This document shows, one piece after another, positions 20,643 to 27,453 of a DNA stretch of 32,453 bases; position 1 is the first letter of the stretch, and every line of letters begins with the position of its first letter. Below the pieces are notes generated by a model. It made no database searches, was not told where the DNA came from, and worked only from the letters and a program-made list of their open reading frames with translations. The DNA comes from Paracoccus fontiphilus (GTDB lineage Bacteria > Pseudomonadota > Alphaproteobacteria > Rhodobacterales > Rhodobacteraceae). The translations under genes were made by a program, and so were the position numbers. The stretch covers positions 1 to 32,453 of the forward strand of contig NZ_JAFNAW010000040.1 of the NCBI RefSeq assembly GCF_017356265.1, in the 5' to 3' direction.

Positions 20643-21493
20643 AGCTGGCGCCCGCGCAATTCGGTCGCCGCCGCCAGCCCCATGTCGCGGGATGTCCGTC
20701 CCAGCACCGCGTCGAAGCCCGCGAACATCAGCCGCGACAACGCCCGCCCCTCGTCCGATCCGGCAAAGACGATATAAGCGTCCAGTTCCGCGTCCGTCAG
20801 CGAGGAATAGGCCAGGAACAGATAGGCCCCGATCCAGTCCTCGGCATCGGCGCGCATCTGCGGTTCCTGGGACCAGGCATCCTCGATGATCTGCTGTTCG
20901 GACAAGGGCATCGGAAAGCCGCCGCCTTCCTGGAACCCGGTCGAAAAGGCGATGGCCGCATTGAGCCCGCCCTCGACGTTCGGCTCGACCAGGTCGGCGA
21001 CCTCGATCAGCCGCGCGATCTGCGCGGCCCGGGGGCTTTTCTGCCGCACCGCCTGCACGAAGGCGTCCCGTGCCGCCGCATCGACATCCTCGTCCAGCAT
21101 CGCCACGCGGGCCGAAGCCTCCAGCGCCAGCAGCCGCCGTCCGAAGGCCGTGCGATAGAAATCCAGCCCCGCCTGCACCTTCCGGGGGTCCGCCCCCGGC
21201 ACGGCCTGGGCCAGGCCGCCCAGGAACAAGGCCTTGATCCGCGCGGGATGGTGAAGCGCCGCGACCTTCGACAGCCACAGCCCCGTCCCGCCGCGCGGAA
21301 ACATGGTGGCCGCCATCTCGGCCCCCTCGGCCACGGCCTCGTCGCGCAGGATCGGTGCCAGCAGGTCCAGTTGCATGACCTCCCACACGGTCTCGGCGGC
21401 CTGGACCTGCTGCCGGGGGGACGGGGCGGTCTGCTGCCCATGACCCGGCCCGGCCAGGGCGATCAGCAGGCTCAGACATAAAAACCGAAGCAT
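20639..21493 (-). CDS. secreted DUF2059 protein
   Basis: 284 residues with a signal peptide (LRFLCLSLLIALAGPGHG, cleavage near 19). The body is mostly helical and has two DUF2059-like halves, for example QAGLDFYRTAFGRRLLALE in the first and YLFLAYSSLTDAELDAYIVF near residue 220. It is periplasmic and the function is unknown. The ATG at 21493 has AGGAAAGG upstream. The stop overlaps the trgB start, so it occupies the place that trgA holds in the R. sphaeroides locus, but it does not look like the membrane protein TrgA. Confidence 0.85.
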   Translation of the reverse strand: MLRFLCLSLLIALAGPGHGQQTAPSPRQQVQAAETVWEVMQLDLLAPILRDEAVAEGAEMAATMFPRGGTGLWLSKVAALHHPARIKALFLGGLAQAVPGADPRKVQAGLDFYRTAFGRRLLALEASARVAMLDEDVDAAARDAFVQAVRQKSPRAAQIARLIEVADLVEPNVEGGLNAAIAFSTGFQEGGGFPMPLSEQQIIEDAWSQEPQMRADAEDWIGAYLFLAYSSLTDAELDAYIVFAGSDEGRALSRLMFAGFDAVLGRTSRDMGLAAATELRGRQL

Positions 21494-21589
21494 TCGGCAT
21501 CCTTTCCTGACACAGGCGTTTTTTTCGACAAAACCCCTTGCGCTTCAAGCCCTACCTCTCTAAATCCCCGCCTCACCACCCAAAAGCGC

Positions 21590-21679
21590 GGAGAGGTGCC
21601 GGAGTGGTCGAACGGGGCGGTCTCGAAAACCGTTGAGCCTTCACGGGTTCCGTGGGTTCGAATCCCACCCTCTCCGCCA
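21590..21679 (+). tRNA. tRNA-Ser(CGA)
   Basis: The acceptor stem GGAGAGG (21590-21596) pairs with CCTCTCC (21669-21675), followed by G and an encoded CCA (21677-21679). The anticodon arm GCGGT/ACCGT encloses CTCGAAA, giving anticodon CGA, which reads UCG. A long variable arm and the T-loop GGTTCGAATCC fit the serine class. The ars operon starts 280 bases downstream. Confidence 0.96.
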
Positions 21680-21889
21680 CTATATTCTGATCTTGTCGGA
21701 AATTTCGCACTGCGCCGTCGAAGCTGCGCTACGGCCGTCTTGTTGCAGAGGGCAGCGCGCGGTTGCCGCGCTGACAGGTTTCTGTTGAAGCCGGACTGAC
21801 AGGATTTGCAGTGCCTGCTGGTCAGGCGGTGTCTCCAACCCTCTCTTGACTATCACGCAGATCACTCTCTGTTGTTCTCAGGAGGATTG

Positions 21890-21949
21890 ATGATCCCATC
21901 TGCCCCCCGGACGGAGATACGGCTTGCAATTCGCAATTATTTCCATTAA
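21890..21949 (+). CDS. possible 19-codon upstream peptide of arsR
   Basis: ATG at 21890 lies 4 bases after AGGAGG (21880-21885) and runs to TAA at 21947-21949, giving MIPSAPRTEIRLAIRNYFH. The reading frame ends ten bases before the arsR start and passes through the operator. It may be a leader peptide or a chance frame. A promoter upstream of it is unclear (TTGACT at 21846-21851 without a good -10). Confidence 0.25.
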   Translation: MIPSAPRTEIRLAIRNYFH

Positions 21950-21951
21950 AC
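21924..21951 (+). promoter_or_regulatory. ars promoter giving a leaderless arsR mRNA
   Basis: TTGCAA (21924-21929) and TTAAAC (21946-21951) form -35 and -10 candidates with a 16-base spacer. Transcription would begin at about 21958-21960, that is, on the first base of the arsR ATG (21959). No Shine-Dalgarno lies before arsR, consistent with leaderless translation. Confidence 0.5.
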
Positions 21952-21958
21952 ATGAAAT
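21939..21958 (+). promoter_or_regulatory. candidate ArsR operator
   Basis: Inverted repeat ATTTC (21939-21943) and GAAAT (21954-21958) around a 10-base centre, covering the -10 and ending next to the arsR start codon. ArsR binding here would block transcription until arsenite releases it. A second small inverted repeat (TTGC/GCAA, 21924-21936) covers the -35. Confidence 0.5.
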
Positions 21959-22306
21959 ATGGAAAAGAATACTGTTCTCGGCTCGCTCGCGGCCCTTGCC
22001 CATGATATGCGGCTGGATGTCTTTCGCCTCCTGGTGAAAGCCGGTCCGGACGGGATGGCCGCGGGCGAGATCGCCTCGATGCTGGACGTCCGGGCGAACA
22101 CGCTGTCGAACAACCTGACCGTTCTGGCTGCGGCGGGGCTGGTCCGCTCGGCGCGCGAGGGGCGCTCGATCCGGTATTTCGCCAACATGGACCGGATGCG
22201 CGCGTTGCTGGGCTTCCTTCTGGAGGACTGCTGCGGCGGCCGGCCCGAGATATGCCAGCCCGTGCTGGACCAGATCACCTGCAACTGCCGAGGATGCCAT
22301 GCCTGA
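21959..22306 (+). CDS. arsR: ArsR-family arsenic-responsive repressor
   Basis: 115 residues, ArsR/SmtB winged helix. The recognition region is AGEIASMLDVRANTLSNNLT at 35-54, with the wing REGRSIRYF near 67-74. The classical ELCVCD metal motif is absent. Instead the C-terminal end carries C91, C92 and C99 (CCGGRPEIC) and C108, C110 and C113. The first three resemble the arsenite site of the Acidithiobacillus ferrooxidans ArsR group. It starts with ATG at 21959 (an ATG at 21952 is out of frame), without a Shine-Dalgarno. It heads the ars operon and overlaps the next gene by eight bases. Confidence 0.92.
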   Translation: MEKNTVLGSLAALAHDMRLDVFRLLVKAGPDGMAAGEIASMLDVRANTLSNNLTVLAAAGLVRSAREGRSIRYFANMDRMRALLGFLLEDCCGGRPEICQPVLDQITCNCRGCHA

Positions 22307-22814
22307 CAAGACCTACAACGTCCTGTTCCTCTGCACCGGAAACTCGGCCCGCTCGATCATGGCCGAGGCGATCCTCAACGCCCGGGGCCAAGGCCGCTTC
22401 CATGCCTTTTCGGCCGGGTCCATGCCGAAGGGCGAGGTCCATCCCCTGGCCCTGCATCTGCTCGAACGGCTCGGGCACGATACCGCCGGGCTTCGTTCCA
22501 AAAGCTGGGACGAATTCGCGCGCCCCGATGCGCCCCGGATGGATTTCGTCTTCACCGTCTGCGACGACGCGGCCGAGGAAGTCTGCCCCGTCTGGCCGGG
22601 CCAGCCGATAACGGCCCATTGGGGGGTCGCCGATCCCGCCCGGGCTTCCGGGCATCCGGCCGAGCAGGGACTGGCCTTCGGCGAGGCCTACAAGGTGCTG
22701 GAGCGGCGCATCTCGCTTTTCACCAGCCTTCCGCTTGCCTCGATCGACCGCATGTCGCTGCAACACCATGTCGCCGAGATCGGGAACAGCGACGCAATCC
22801 CGTCGGAGGGCTGA
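22299..22814 (+). CDS. arsC: arsenate reductase, LMW protein-tyrosine-phosphatase type
   Basis: 171 residues. The P-loop CTGNSARS (C12 to R18) is the CX5R signature of low-molecular-weight phosphatases and thioredoxin-linked arsenate reductases. A GAGGA Shine-Dalgarno lies inside the end of arsR. The C-terminus is longer than usual and ends in the tail [11 protein letters not shown]. The sequence [13 protein letters not shown] is the place of the second reactive cysteine in the ArsC (thioredoxin) family. It converts arsenate to arsenite for export by the ACR3 permease that follows. It is distinct from the second, glutaredoxin-type ArsC in the same operon. Confidence 0.9.
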   Translation: MPDKTYNVLFLCTGNSARSIMAEAILNARGQGRFHAFSAGSMPKGEVHPLALHLLERLGHDTAGLRSKSWDEFARPDAPRMDFVFTVCDDAAEEVCPVWPGQPITAHWGVADPARASGHPAEQGLAFGEAYKVLERRISLFTSLPLASIDRMSLQHHVAEIGNSDAIPSEG

Positions 22815-22821
22815 ACGCGAC

Positions 22822-23865
22822 ATGACTGATTCCTGCAGGGCCGACGGCGCCAGCCCCCTGGGCATGTTCGAGCGCGGGCTGACGCTGTGGGTGGCGCTGG
22901 CGATGGTCGCCGGAATGGCCATCGGGACCATGGCGCCCGGGCTGATCCATGCCGTGGCGGGGGCCGAGGTGGGATCCATCAACCTTGTCGTCGCGGTGCT
23001 GATCTGGGCCATGGTCTATCCGATGATGGTCAATGTCGATTTCGGCGCCGTCGCCGGGGTCGCGCGTCAGCCGCAGGGCCTGCTGATCACGCTGGCGATC
23101 AACTGGCTGATCAAGCCCTTCACCATGGCGGCCCTGGCGGTGCTGTTCTTCGAGGGTGTCTTCGCGCCCTGGATCGCGCCTGCCGACGCCCAACAGTACA
23201 TTGCCGGGCTGATCCTGCTGGGGGCGGCGCCCTGCACGGCCATGGTCTTCGTCTGGTCGCAGCTCACCCGCGGGGACGCGACCTATACCCTGGTGCAGGT
23301 TTCGGTCAACGACCTGGTCATGGTGTTGGCCTTCGCGCCCATCGTGGCCGTGCTGCTGGGCGTAAGCGACATCGCCGTTCCCTGGCGGACGCTGGTGCTG
23401 GCGACGCTGCTTTACGTGGTGCTGCCGCTGGGGGCCGGGCTGCTGACGCGCCGCGCCCTGGGAAGCCAGGCCGCGATCGAGGCTTTCTCGCACCGCATCA
23501 AGCCCTGGTCGATCCTGGGCCTGATCGCCACGGTCGCGATCCTCTTCGGCCTGCAGGGGCAGGTGATCCTGGACAATCCCCTTGTCATCCTTCTGATCGC
23601 CGTCCCCATCACGATCCAGAGCTATGGCATCTTCGCCCTGGCCTATGGCGCGGCCTGGGCGCTGCGCGTGCCCCACCGCATCGCCGCCCCCTGCGCCATG
23701 ATCGGGACGTCGAACTTCTTCGAACTGGCGGTGGCGGTGGCGATCAGCCTGTTCGGCCTGCATTCGGGCGCGGCGCTGGCGACGGTCGTCGGCGTCCTGG
23801 TCGAGGTCCCGGTGATGCTGTCCCTGGTCGCCTTCGCCAACCGCACCCGCAGCCGCTTTGCCTGA
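22822..23865 (+). CDS. acr3: arsenite efflux permease, ACR3 family
   Basis: 347 residues with ten expected membrane segments. Start ATG at 22822. The family motif [15 protein letters not shown] holds the essential Cys138, and a late membrane glutamate lies in [10 protein letters not shown]. It exports trivalent arsenite using the proton gradient. Conserved ACR3 segments also include [13 protein letters not shown] and [20 protein letters not shown]. This is the ACR3 type, not the unrelated ArsB type. It begins 7 bases after the upstream reductase. Confidence 0.95.
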   Translation: MTDSCRADGASPLGMFERGLTLWVALAMVAGMAIGTMAPGLIHAVAGAEVGSINLVVAVLIWAMVYPMMVNVDFGAVAGVARQPQGLLITLAINWLIKPFTMAALAVLFFEGVFAPWIAPADAQQYIAGLILLGAAPCTAMVFVWSQLTRGDATYTLVQVSVNDLVMVLAFAPIVAVLLGVSDIAVPWRTLVLATLLYVVLPLGAGLLTRRALGSQAAIEAFSHRIKPWSILGLIATVAILFGLQGQVILDNPLVILLIAVPITIQSYGIFALAYGAAWALRVPHRIAAPCAMIGTSNFFELAVAVAISLFGLHSGAALATVVGVLVEVPVMLSLVAFANRTRSRFA

Positions 23866-23875
23866 GGAGGCCGCG

Positions 23876-24295
23876 TTGATCGTCATCCACCACAATCCCG
23901 GCTGCGGCACCTCGCGCAACGTGCTGAACATCATCCGGGCCTCGGGGGCCGAGCCTGTCGTGATAGACTATCTGGCCGAGGGCTGGACCCGGCCGCAGCT
24001 TCTGGCCCTGTTCGCCGCGGCAGGCCTGACCCCCCGCGACGCGCTGCGGGTCACGGAATCGACCGCCGCCGAACCGGGCCTGCTTGGCGACGACACCAGC
24101 GACGACGCGATCCTTGATGCGATGGTGCGGCACCCGGCACTGGTCAATCGCCCCATCGTCGCCTCGCCAAGGGGCGTGCGACTGTGCCGTCCTTCGGAAA
24201 GGGTGCTGCCGTTGCTGGATCGGCTGCCGCCCGGGCCGCTTTGCAAGGAGGACGGCCAGATGATCCCCAACGAAAAGGGCGAGATCCTTGTCTGA
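23876..24295 (+). CDS. arsC: arsenate reductase, glutaredoxin type
   Basis: 139 residues from the TTG at 23876, which follows GAGGAGG at an ideal 5-base spacing; an upstream in-frame TTG at 23858 lies inside the end of acr3 and lacks such a site. The E. coli-like ArsC active site is [11 protein letters not shown] with Cys10, and the three arginines that bind arsenate are R58, R92 and R105. It reduces arsenate with glutathione and glutaredoxin. With the LMW-type enzyme the operon holds two unrelated arsenate reductases, tied to different thiol partners. Confidence 0.9.
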   Translation: MIVIHHNPGCGTSRNVLNIIRASGAEPVVIDYLAEGWTRPQLLALFAAAGLTPRDALRVTESTAAEPGLLGDDTSDDAILDAMVRHPALVNRPIVASPRGVRLCRPSERVLPLLDRLPPGPLCKEDGQMIPNEKGEILV

Positions 24296-25001
24296 CCTGC
24301 CGAACCTCACGCCCGGCGCCTTCCGGCCGGTCGATCCGTCCGCGCTGTTCCCCGCCACGCGCAGCAGCCACAAGCCGCGCATCCTGCTGCTCTACGGCTC
24401 GCTGCGCGAGCGCAGCTTTTCCCGCTTCGCCGCCGAGGAGGCGGCGCGGCTGCTGCAGGCCTTCGGCGCCGAGCCCCGGCTGTTCGACCCGCATGGCCTG
24501 CCCCTGGTGGACGAGGCCCCGGCCGACCACCCCAAGGTTGCCGAACTGCGCGACCTCGTCGGCTGGTGCGAGGGCATGGTCTGGTCCTCGCCCGAGCGTC
24601 ATGGCGCGATGTCGGGGGTCATGAAGACCCAGATCGACTGGATTCCCCTGTCGCTGGGCGGCGTGCGCCCGACCCAGGGCAAGACGCTGGCCGTGATGCA
24701 GGTCTGCGGCGGCAGCCAAAGCTTCAACACGGTCAACCAGCTGCGGATTCTCGGCCGCTGGATGCGCCTGCTGACCATCCCGAACCAGTCCTCGGTCGCG
24801 AAGGCCTGGGACGAGTTCGACGAAGCGGGCCGGATGAAGCCCTCGTCTTATTACGACCGGATCGTGGACGTGATGGAGGAACTGGTGCGTTTCACCCTGC
24901 TGACCCGCGACATCCGTGACCTTCTGGTGGACCGCTATTCCGAACGCGTCGAAAGCCACGAGGCGCTGTCGAGGCGCGTCAACCAGGTCAAGGCCGTCTG
25001 A
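24288..25001 (+). CDS. arsH: ArsH flavoprotein (organoarsenical oxidase)
   Basis: 237 residues from the TTG at 24288, which overlaps the stop of arsC. The FMN phosphate loop is [10 protein letters not shown] at 37-46. The conserved [20 protein letters not shown] near 99-118 and the C-terminal [20 protein letters not shown] are family hallmarks. ArsH is an NADPH:FMN reductase that oxidises trivalent methylated and aromatic arsenicals. It closes the ars operon; a 227-base gap follows before the next gene. Confidence 0.95.
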   Translation: MSDLPNLTPGAFRPVDPSALFPATRSSHKPRILLLYGSLRERSFSRFAAEEAARLLQAFGAEPRLFDPHGLPLVDEAPADHPKVAELRDLVGWCEGMVWSSPERHGAMSGVMKTQIDWIPLSLGGVRPTQGKTLAVMQVCGGSQSFNTVNQLRILGRWMRLLTIPNQSSVAKAWDEFDEAGRMKPSSYYDRIVDVMEELVRFTLLTRDIRDLLVDRYSERVESHEALSRRVNQVKAV

Positions 25002-25228
25002 AGCCGGATTGCAGGGAACCGCGGGCTTGCAGTCGGGCTGCTTCAGGCGGGGCTGGAAATCAGGCTGTCGTCGTCGCTGGCAGCAAAGGCCATGCCCTTC
25101 GACAGGCCAGTACACTGCGACAAGACTCAGGGTGACACGAAGCCTCTGCCGGCCGAGGATGGCCCCGCAGGAACCTTCACCATCCTGTCATCCTTCTTCC
25201 CTAGCCTGGGGGGCAAAAGGAACCCGCC
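25002..25228 (+). other. 227-base gap between arsH and the pyruvate-kinase-like gene
   Basis: No gene. The stretch CCCTTCGACAGG (25089-25100) and CTCAGGGTGACAC (25126-25138) recall pieces of a repeat seen between genes in many bacteria, but here they are split and imperfect. No terminator or strong promoter was recognised. The next gene has AAAGGAAC as a ribosome site. Confidence 0.4.
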
Positions 25229-26704
25229 ATGATCGAAGCCGGCCTGTCCGAGATCCTGACCGATCTTGAAGCCCTGCAGTCCAAGGTCGCCGCCCGGGCC
25301 GCCGCCATCTTGGATACCTGGAAGCCGATGATCCGGCGAGACGGCTTTGCCGACAGCGCGGCGAATTTCGCCGCCTACCTGGCCTTGCGCCAGCAGGACA
25401 TCCGCCCGCTCCAGCGCCAGCTTGTCCGGTTCGGCCTGTCATCGCTGGGCCGTGCCGAGGCCCGGGTCGAGGCGGAACTAGCGGCCGTGATCGCCATGGT
25501 GCGCGCGGCAACGGGCGGCACGGCGGTCCAGCCCGTGCCCTCGGAGCGATTTTACGCCGGCGAGGCAGCGATCGCCCAGCGGGCCGAGGAACTGTTCGGC
25601 CCGCTGTCGCCCCACAGCCCGGTGCGGCTGATGGTCACGCTTCCCTCGGAGGCGGCCGACGACCCCGGCTTCGCGCGCAACCTCGCCTCCCTGGGTGTGG
25701 AAGCGGTGCGCATCAACTGCGCCCATGACGACGAAGCGGCCTGGACCCGCATGATCGGCCATGTGGCCGAGGCGGGCCGGCAGACGGGCCAGCGGATGAA
25801 GACCTTCATGGACCTGGCCGGTCCCAAGATCCGCACCGGCGCGCTGCGCCTGGCCAAGGGGCGCAAGCGGGTGTTCGAGGGCGACGAGATGGCCATCGCC
25901 CTGCCCGGCAAACTGGACGCGGTTCCCGACGGCCTTCCGGCGGCCGAATGCACGCTGGCCGCGGCCCTGGCGGCGGCCCGCCCCGGCGAGCGGGTCTTTC
26001 TGGACGACGGCAAGCTGGCGGCGGACCTGATCCGCCGCGAAAGCTGGGGCGCGGTCCTGCGGGTCACGAATGCGCCGGCAGGCAAGGGCTACAAGCTGAA
26101 GCCCGAGAAGGGCATGAACTTTCCCGACACCGACTTCGCCACCCCCGCCCTGACGGCCGAGGATTGCCAGACCCTCCGCTTCGTGGCCCGACATGCCGAC
26201 GCAGTGCAGTTCTCGTTCGTGCAGGACGCCGAGGACGTGCGCCAGCTGCAGGACGCCCTGGCCCGGGAAAGGCCAGACGACTGGCAGGATCTGGGGCTGG
26301 TCCTGAAGATCGAGACCGGCCGGGCCGTCCGCAACCTGCCCGAGATGCTGGTGCAGGCCGCAGGCAGCCAGCCCGCCGCCGTGATGATCGCGCGCGGCGA
26401 TCTGGCGGTCGAGATCGGCTTTGCCCGCATGGCCGAGATGCAGGAGGAGATCCTGTGGCTGGGCGAGGCCGCCCAGGTGCCGGTGATCTGGGCGACGCAG
26501 GTCCTGGAAAGCTATCTCAAGTCCGGCCTGCCGTCGCGCGGAGAGATGACGGACGCCGCCATGGCCGCGCGGGCCGAATGCGTGATGCTGAACAAGGGGC
26601 CATACCTGTTGCAGGGCATTTCCGAACTGGACCACCTGCTGGACCGGATGCGCGGGCATGTCAGCAAGAAAACGCCCCATCTTCGGCCCCTGCAAAGCTG
26701 GTAG
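25229..26704 (+). CDS. atypical pyruvate-kinase-like protein
   Basis: 491 residues. Residues 1-130 are a helical extension with no pyruvate kinase match. From 130 to 460 the barrel motifs are clear: VRINCAH (160-166), DLAGPKIRTG (195-204), the B-domain end KGMNFPDTDFATPALTAED, VLKIETG with K360 and E362, and ARGDLAVEIG with R389 and D391. So substrate, metal and ADP contacts mostly persist. The usual C-terminal regulatory domain (about 110-130 residues) is missing: the protein ends some 30 residues after the barrel, and the canonical MLSGE is replaced by MLNKG. It could be a non-allosteric pyruvate kinase or a related phosphotransferase. The neighbours downstream are a transporter and a polyphosphate kinase. 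Confidence 0.8.
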   Translation: MIEAGLSEILTDLEALQSKVAARAAAILDTWKPMIRRDGFADSAANFAAYLALRQQDIRPLQRQLVRFGLSSLGRAEARVEAELAAVIAMVRAATGGTAVQPVPSERFYAGEAAIAQRAEELFGPLSPHSPVRLMVTLPSEAADDPGFARNLASLGVEAVRINCAHDDEAAWTRMIGHVAEAGRQTGQRMKTFMDLAGPKIRTGALRLAKGRKRVFEGDEMAIALPGKLDAVPDGLPAAECTLAAALAAARPGERVFLDDGKLAADLIRRESWGAVLRVTNAPAGKGYKLKPEKGMNFPDTDFATPALTAEDCQTLRFVARHADAVQFSFVQDAEDVRQLQDALARERPDDWQDLGLVLKIETGRAVRNLPEMLVQAAGSQPAAVMIARGDLAVEIGFARMAEMQEEILWLGEAAQVPVIWATQVLESYLKSGLPSRGEMTDAAMAARAECVMLNKGPYLLQGISELDHLLDRMRGHVSKKTPHLRPLQSW

Positions 26705-26744
26705 GCGATTTGTTTCCATGCAGAGCGACCGGCCGTCTTGCTCT

Positions 26745-26760
26745 CCAGGCGGCGGCCTGG
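26745..26760 (+). terminator. hairpin after the pyruvate-kinase-like gene
   Basis: CCAGGC pairs with GCCTGG across a 4-base loop, followed by three Ts. Placed 40 bases after the stop, it is a possible weak terminator. Confidence 0.4.
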
Positions 26761-27090
26761 TTTCCGGAAACTGCGTCCTTCAACCGGCCTGGGCGGTGCG
26801 CCTGCATCGCTGGCGGGCGACGGGCACAAGCGTGACCTGACCACAGGTGCCACCGCTTGCCACCTGCCGGATCAGCCTCAAGCCTCTCGTCGCGGGGGGA
26901 CCGGGCCCGATCTCGACCTTCGGCGTCAAGGGAAAAGGGGGCAAGCGCAAGGCTAACAGTAATTTACATGGCCGCGATGGCAGGCATGTGTCTGCAACTT
27001 CTAGAATCCGGACATGCGGGCAGATGACGCCGTCCTGCATGGGGGTTCTGCCGTGAGAAACTTGGCAATTGTCCCGACCGGGGAACGTCT

Positions 27091-27158
27091 GGACCGTAGC
27101 GGTCCACGCCCCGGCACGCGCGAACCCCTCGCCGGGCCGCACGCTCCCGAGGGGTTCG
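27091..27158 (+). repeat. two adjacent inverted repeats before sulP
   Basis: First: GGACCG (27091-27096), three bases, CGGTCC (27100-27105). Second: CGAACCCCTCG (27121-27131) and CGAGGGGTTCG (27148-27158), a perfect 11-bp stem with a 16-base loop. They fall in the non-coding stretch before the SulP gene. They could be a structured leader, an attenuator or a protein-binding site; nothing in the sequence decides. Confidence 0.5.
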
Positions 27159-27453
27159 TTGCCCGTCCCAAGCGCCCGCCTGCGGCGATCCCGCGCCCGC
27201 GGATCGAGACGGTGCTGCCCGACAGGCACGTCGAACGTGCTGCCGGCCACTCACACGCGGCCGGTATCCGCCGCCTTTCTGCGCAGGGTCGAGGAGTCTC
27301 TGGCCCCGCCCCTCGCCCATGGCCAGTCGGCGTTCGAGTCCGGCCGCAGCCACCCGGCGAGGGAAAGGCGGGGCCGTCGATGAAGCCGATCCGGGCACGG
27401 CCACCGGAGTCGGGCCTTTCCGGCCCGGCAACGGACAGGAGGCCGTCGGGCAG

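Larger units (their letters stand above)
21680..21958 (+). other. 279-base region between tRNA-Ser and arsR
   Basis: It holds no convincing gene. The first part (to about 21865) is moderately GC-rich and shows no clear transposase remnant. A good Shine-Dalgarno (AGGAGG, 21880-21885) precedes a 19-codon frame (21890-21949). The last 35 bases are AT-rich and hold the arsR promoter and operator. No copy of the tRNA 3' end was found downstream in the window to mark an attachment site. Confidence 0.6.
26705..27453 (+). other. 749-base stretch without a convincing gene
   Basis: Open frames here have poor third-position GC bias and no recognisable domains. It holds an inverted repeat after the pyruvate-kinase-like gene (26745-26760), a short dyad GGACCG/CGGTCC (27091-27105) and an 11-base perfect inverted repeat (27121-27158). 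An AT-richer patch with CTAACAGTAATTTACATGG lies near 26952-26970. It may be decayed coding sequence. The SulP start has AGGAGG (27437-27442) 11 bases upstream. Confidence 0.5.

Noticed and set aside
19587..21548. 653-residue fused frame over trgB and the upstream gene
   Set aside because: Its N-terminal 300 residues are the wrong frame of the DUF2059 gene. The true trgB begins at the GTG at 20642.
21660..21679. Integration attachment site at the tRNA-Ser 3' end
   Set aside because: No second copy of the tRNA 3' end and no integrase gene occur downstream in this window.
21680..21865. Insertion-sequence remnant after tRNA-Ser
   Set aside because: The bases GCCGTCTTGTTGCAG recall ends of some insertion sequences, but no matching inverted repeat, target duplication or transposase fragment could be found.
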